This document shows positions 62,101-64,000 of a DNA stretch of 64,000 bases, piece by piece; within the stretch, counting starts at the first letter, position 1; each line of letters begins with the position of its first letter. A program made the translations under genes and the position numbers. The stretch spans positions 24,405 to 88,404 of the forward strand of contig JAPPHZ010000032.1 of assembly GCA_028820935.1 (NCBI GenBank), given 5' to 3'. The stretch is from a bacterium (GTDB lineage: Bacteria > Actinomycetota > Acidimicrobiia > Spongiisociales > Spongiisociaceae). Under the pieces are notes generated by a model. That model was not told the DNA's origin and made no database searches. It was given only the letters and a program-made list of their open reading frames with translations.

Positions 62101-63955
62101 CGGTGGGGTGTTGAGTTTCGCGCAGGCGCCGGATCTCGAGGACCCGCAGGACTCTGACACCGACAACGAGTACTCGGTGACGGTGAAGGCGTCGGACGGT
62201 TCGCTGGAGGACACGTTGGATGTGACGGTGACGGTGAGCGGCGTGAACGACTCGCCGTCCATCACCGGTGGTCCCGCATCTGTCAGTTATGCGGAGAACG
62301 ACAGCGCAGCGGTGGGGACCTACACGGCGACGGATCCGGAGGACGACAGCATCACCTGGTCGGTGTCGGGAACCGATGCGGCTGATTTCAGTATCACCAG
62401 TCCCGGTGGGGTGTTGACCTTCGCGTCGTCGCCTGACTATGAGTCTCCGGCCGATGCTGACACGGACAACGTGTATTCGGTGACGGTGGAGGCCTCGGAC
62501 GGGAACACCTCGACGACCCGGGCGGTGACGGTGACCGTCACGGGCGTGAACGAGCCGCCGACGGTGAGCGGTGACGCCACCCAGAACTACGCCGAGAACG
62601 GCGCCGGCGCGGTGGCGACCTACACGGCCACCGACCCGGAGAGCGACACGATCACGTGGTCGTTGTCCGGGACGGACGCGGCTGATCTCGCGATCAGCAC
62701 CGGTGGGGTGTTGACCTTCGCCTCCTCGCCGAACTTCGAGTCTCCGGTGGATTCGAATACGAACAACGTGTACTCGGTGACGGTGGAAGCCACGGACAGC
62801 AACGGCAACACGGGAACGTTGGACGTGACGGTGACCGTGACCGGGGTGAACGAGCCGCCGGTGGTGAGCGGAGACGCCGCCAAGAACTATGTGGAGAACG
62901 GGACGGATGCGGTGGCTAGCTATACGGCCACGGATCCGGAGGGTGACAGTTTCACGTGGTCGTTGTCGGGGACGGACGCGGCTGACTTCAGTATCACCAG
63001 CGACGGCGGCGTGTTGAGTTTCGCGTCGTCGCCCGACTACGAGTCGGCGGCGGATGCTGACACCAACAATGTGTATTCGGTGACCGTCGAAGCGAAGGAC
63101 AGCAACAACAACACCGGAACGTTGGCTGTGACGGTGACCGTGACCGGCGTGGACGAGCCGCCCACGCTCACCGGTTCGGCGTCGGTGACCAGGACCGAGG
63201 GCGCCGACAGGACGGTCGCCACCTACACGGCGACCGATCCGGAGAACGCCTCCATCAACTGGTGGCTGACGGGTACGGACGGGAGTGACTTCGATATCAC
63301 CAATGGGGTGCTCACCTTCAAGCAGGACCCGGACCGCGAGGACCCCCAGGACGCCAATGAGGACAACGAGTACGAGGTGACCGTGTGGGCGTCGGACGGG
63401 AATCTCAGAGACTCGCTGGCGGTGACGGTGACGGTGAGCGAGGTTAACGACCCGCCGGCGATCAGCGGGGGGCCGACCGACCCGAGTTATGCGGAGAACG
63501 GTACGGTTGCGGTGGCCACCTACTCGGCGACCGATCCCGAGAACGACACGATCACCTGGTCGCTGTCGGGGACCGACGCGGCCGATTTCAGTATCACCAG
63601 CGACGGCGGGGTGTTGACGTTCGTGTCGTCGCCCGATTACGAGGACCCTGCGGATGCCGATGGGAACAAGGCGTATTCGGTGACGGTGGAAGCGTCGGAC
63701 GGGAACATCAAGGCCACCTTGGATGTGACGGTCACGGTCACGGACGTGGACGAGGCGCCGACGGTCACCGGGCCGGACGCAGTCGATTTCGCCGAGAACG
63801 GCACCGGCGATGTGGCCACCTACACAGCCGACGACCCCGAGAACGACGCCGTCACCTGGTCCCTGTCGGGTACGGACGAGGACGCTTTCACGATCGGCAG
63901 CTCCGGGGTCCTCCGATTCAACAGCCCGCCCGACCGGGAGACGAAGAGCTCCTAA
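56147..63955 (+). CDS. Giant cadherin-like repeat protein, 3' part
   Basis: 2602 codons in the frame that continues the upstream part after the 4-bp deletion; the GTG at 56147 is only the first possible start codon and has no ribosome site, so this is not a separate gene. It is about 26 nearly identical cadherin-like domains (YAENGTGAVATYTATDPES, TWSLSGTDAADFSI, LTFASSPDFE, ADTNNVYSVTVEASDGN, TVTVTNVNEPP). Three sub-types alternate in a fixed order. The last domain stops after RETKSS with TAA, where sister domains continue SSYAVTV, so no C-terminal anchor (LPxTG, membrane helix, SLH) is present. Confidence 0.8.
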   Translation: MYLVTVTAEAGGKSASVDVTVTVTGVNEPPTVTGELAKNYAENGTDAVATYTASDPESDSITWSVSGTDEGDFEISTGGVLSFASSPNYESPADSDTNNTYSVTVEASDGNSNTGTLDVIVTVTNVNEKPVVSGSASVNKAEGADKTVGTYTATDPDAGASVTWTLSGTDAADFDISTGGVLSFAQAPDLENPLDSDTDNEYSVTVKASDGSLEDTLDVTVTVSGVNESPSITGGPMALNYAENDSAPVGTYTATDPEDDSITWSLSGTDSADFSISTGGVLTFASSPDFEVPVDADTNNVYSVTVRASDGNTTVTRDVIVTVTGVNEAPVISGDATKNYAENGSGAVASYTATDPESDSFTWSVSGTDAADFSITSDGGVLTFASSPDFEAAADSDTNNVYSVTVEASDGNGNTGTLDVTVTVTNVNEPPVVTGDATKDYAENDTAGVATYTASDPESDTITWSVSGTDGGDFEISTGGALSFASSPDYEAAADADGNNVYLVTVEASDGNGNTGTLAVTVSVSGVNEKPVVSGSASVNKAEGADKTVGTYTATDPDAGASVTWSLSGTDEGDFDISTGGVLSFKQAPDHESPQDSDGNNVYSVTVEASDGTLDGTLDVTVTVTGVNETPTITGGPTAVASYAENGTGAVGTYTATDPEGTTIVWSVSGTDEGDFSISTAGVLTFASSPDFEAPADADTNNVYSVTVEASDGNTKATRAVTVTVTGVNEPPVISGDATKNYAENGSGAVATYTAADPESDSVTWSLSGTDAADLAISTAGVLTFASSPNFESPVDSNTNNVYSVTVEAKDSNDNTATLDVTVTVTAVNEAPVVTGVATKNYAENGTDAVATYTATDPEGDSFTWSVSGTDADDFSITASGGVLTFASSPDFEGAADSDTDNVYSVTVEAKDSNSNTGTFGVTVTVTGVDEKPVVSGSAAVTKAEGTDRTVGTYTATDPEDATISWSLTGTDNLDFSITSPGGVLSFKQDPDREDPQDANTDNVYSVTVWASDGNLRDSLAVTVTVSAVNETPSITGGPVTVADYAENGKGAVGRYTATDPESDTITWSVSGTDSADFSISTAGVLSFASPPDFEDAADSDTNNVYSVTVEASDGNTKATLDVTVTVTNVNEAPVVTGDATKNYAENGTGAVATYTASDPEGDSFTWSLSGTDAADFAISTGGELTFASSPDFEGAADSDTNNVYSVTVEASDSNDNTATLDVTVTVTNVNEPPVVSGDATKNYEENGSGAVATYTATDPESDTITWSVSGTDAADFEISTTGVLTFASSPNFESPADADTNNVYSVTVEASDSNSNTGTLAVTVTVTNVNEPPVISGDATKNYAENGTGAVATYTATDPESDTITWSLSGTDAADLAISTGGVLTFASSPNFESPVDSNTNNVYSVTVEAKDSNDNTATLDVTVTVTNVNEPPVVSGDATKNYAENGTDAVATYTASDPEGDSFTWSVSGTDAADFSITSDGGVLTFASSPDFESPADADTDNVYSVTVEAKDSNSNTGTLDVTVTVTGVNEKPVVSGSAAVTKAEGADRTVGTYTATDPDAGATLSLWLTGTDSTDFDITSPGGVLSFKQDPDREDPQDANEDNMYSVTVWASDGTLRDSLAVTVTVSAVNETPSITGGPTAVSDYAENGTGPVGTYTATDPEDDTITWSVSGTDEDDFSISTAGVLTFASSPDFEAAADSDTNNVYSVTVEASDGNTKATRDVTVTVTNVNEPPVVSGDATKNYAENGAGAVATYTATDPESDSFTWSLSGTDAADFAISTSGVLTFASSPDFEGAADADTNNVYSVTVQAKDSNDNTGTLDVTVTVTNVNEPPVVSGDATKNYAENGTDAVATYTATDPEDDTITWSLSGTDAADFDISTTGVLTFASSPNFESPADSDTNNVYSVTVEASDGNSNTGTLDVTVTVTNVNEKPVVSGSASVTKQEGADRTVGTYTATDPDAGASVTWTLSGTDAADFEISTGGVLSFAQAPDLEDPQDSDTDNEYSVTVKASDGSLEDTLDVTVTVSGVNDSPSITGGPASVSYAENDSAAVGTYTATDPEDDSITWSVSGTDAADFSITSPGGVLTFASSPDYESPADADTDNVYSVTVEASDGNTSTTRAVTVTVTGVNEPPTVSGDATQNYAENGAGAVATYTATDPESDTITWSLSGTDAADLAISTGGVLTFASSPNFESPVDSNTNNVYSVTVEATDSNGNTGTLDVTVTVTGVNEPPVVSGDAAKNYVENGTDAVASYTATDPEGDSFTWSLSGTDAADFSITSDGGVLSFASSPDYESAADADTNNVYSVTVEAKDSNNNTGTLAVTVTVTGVDEPPTLTGSASVTRTEGADRTVATYTATDPENASINWWLTGTDGSDFDITNGVLTFKQDPDREDPQDANEDNEYEVTVWASDGNLRDSLAVTVTVSEVNDPPAISGGPTDPSYAENGTVAVATYSATDPENDTITWSLSGTDAADFSITSDGGVLTFVSSPDYEDPADADGNKAYSVTVEASDGNIKATLDVTVTVTDVDEAPTVTGPDAVDFAENGTGDVATYTADDPENDAVTWSLSGTDEDAFTIGSSGVLRFNSPPDRETKSS

Positions 63956-64000
63956 TGGGGGTCCACCACTTCTTCTGGTGTTTCTGGGAGGGTGTGGTGA
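63956..64000. other. Sequence after the giant gene, unassigned
   Basis: 45 bases to the window edge. They do not continue the repeat in any frame and hold no recognisable gene start. Confidence 0.4.

Larger units (their letters stand above)
55626..63955 (+). repeat. Tandem ~300-bp DNA repeats with ~1.2-kb higher-order period
   Basis: About 28 units of 297-306 bp follow each other. By opening motif they are K (KPVVSGSA), S (SITGGP) and D (SGDATKN). From 56531 the order is KSDD, KSDD, KSDDDD, KSDD, KSDD, KS and a final unit. K units start at 56531, 57734, 58940, 60746, 61952 and (variant) 63158, spaced 1203, 1206, 1806, 1206 and 1206 bases. Large parts are identical at the DNA level between units, which indicates recent unequal crossing-over or conversion. 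Confidence 0.9.

Noticed and set aside
55626..63955. Regular direct repeats that could suggest a CRISPR array or satellite DNA
   Set aside because: The unit is about 300 bases, in frame, and translates to cadherin-like domains. There are no unique spacers between short identical repeats and no cas genes.

Overview
The window is GC-rich DNA from an actinobacterium. The evidence is the chromosome-origin order yidC-yidD-rnpA-rpmH / dnaA-dnaN-recF-DUF721-gyrB-gyrA, DUF3566 membrane proteins directly after gyrA, and frequent GTG and TTG starts. A placement near the Acidimicrobiia is a guess from overall style, not shown by any single marker here.

Layout. 1-11.9 kb is the replication-origin core: a leftward yidC-yidD-rnpA-rpmH operon, an origin/dnaA control region with DnaA-box-like sites, then rightward dnaA, dnaN, recF, a DUF721 gene, gyrB, gyrA and two tandem DUF3566 genes. 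12-16.4 kb holds small accessory genes: a translationally coupled unknown pair, an AlkD-type DNA glycosylase, a His-rich cation diffusion facilitator and a zincin-like protein, separated by short repeats. 16.5-22.6 kb is a peptide/nickel-type ABC importer with a fused double ATPase, a coiled-coil-tethered lipoprotein and two permeases, followed by a secreted protein with two PPC-like domains.

25.3-37.8 kb is a cobalamin locus. A leftward btuF-btuC-btuD-cobO unit is headed by a cobalamin riboswitch whose RBS sits in a perfect hairpin. Divergent from it run cobT-cobS-cbiB-cobD/cobC-like-cobQ and, after two secreted-protein genes on the other strand, the alpha-ribazole phosphatase and cobU. These cover lower-ligand assembly, aminopropanol attachment, amidation, adenosylation and uptake. 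No corrin-ring synthesis genes are present in the window.

38-47.7 kb is mosaic: a large lipoprotein with a PQQ-type propeller, flanked by cobU and by a second copy of the 3' half of cobU; an unknown membrane-anchored protein; an MBL-fold/rhodanese protein; an MFS exporter; and decayed fragments of two other genes. 47.7-64 kb is almost entirely one giant secreted cadherin-like repeat gene of about 5,400 codons, split by a 4-bp deletion and ending mid-repeat. Its domains form higher-order units of about 1.2 kb, and a run of ten G lies just upstream. This gene and the cobU-flanked lipoprotein island are the most unusual parts of the window. No tRNA, rRNA, CRISPR array or transposase was seen.
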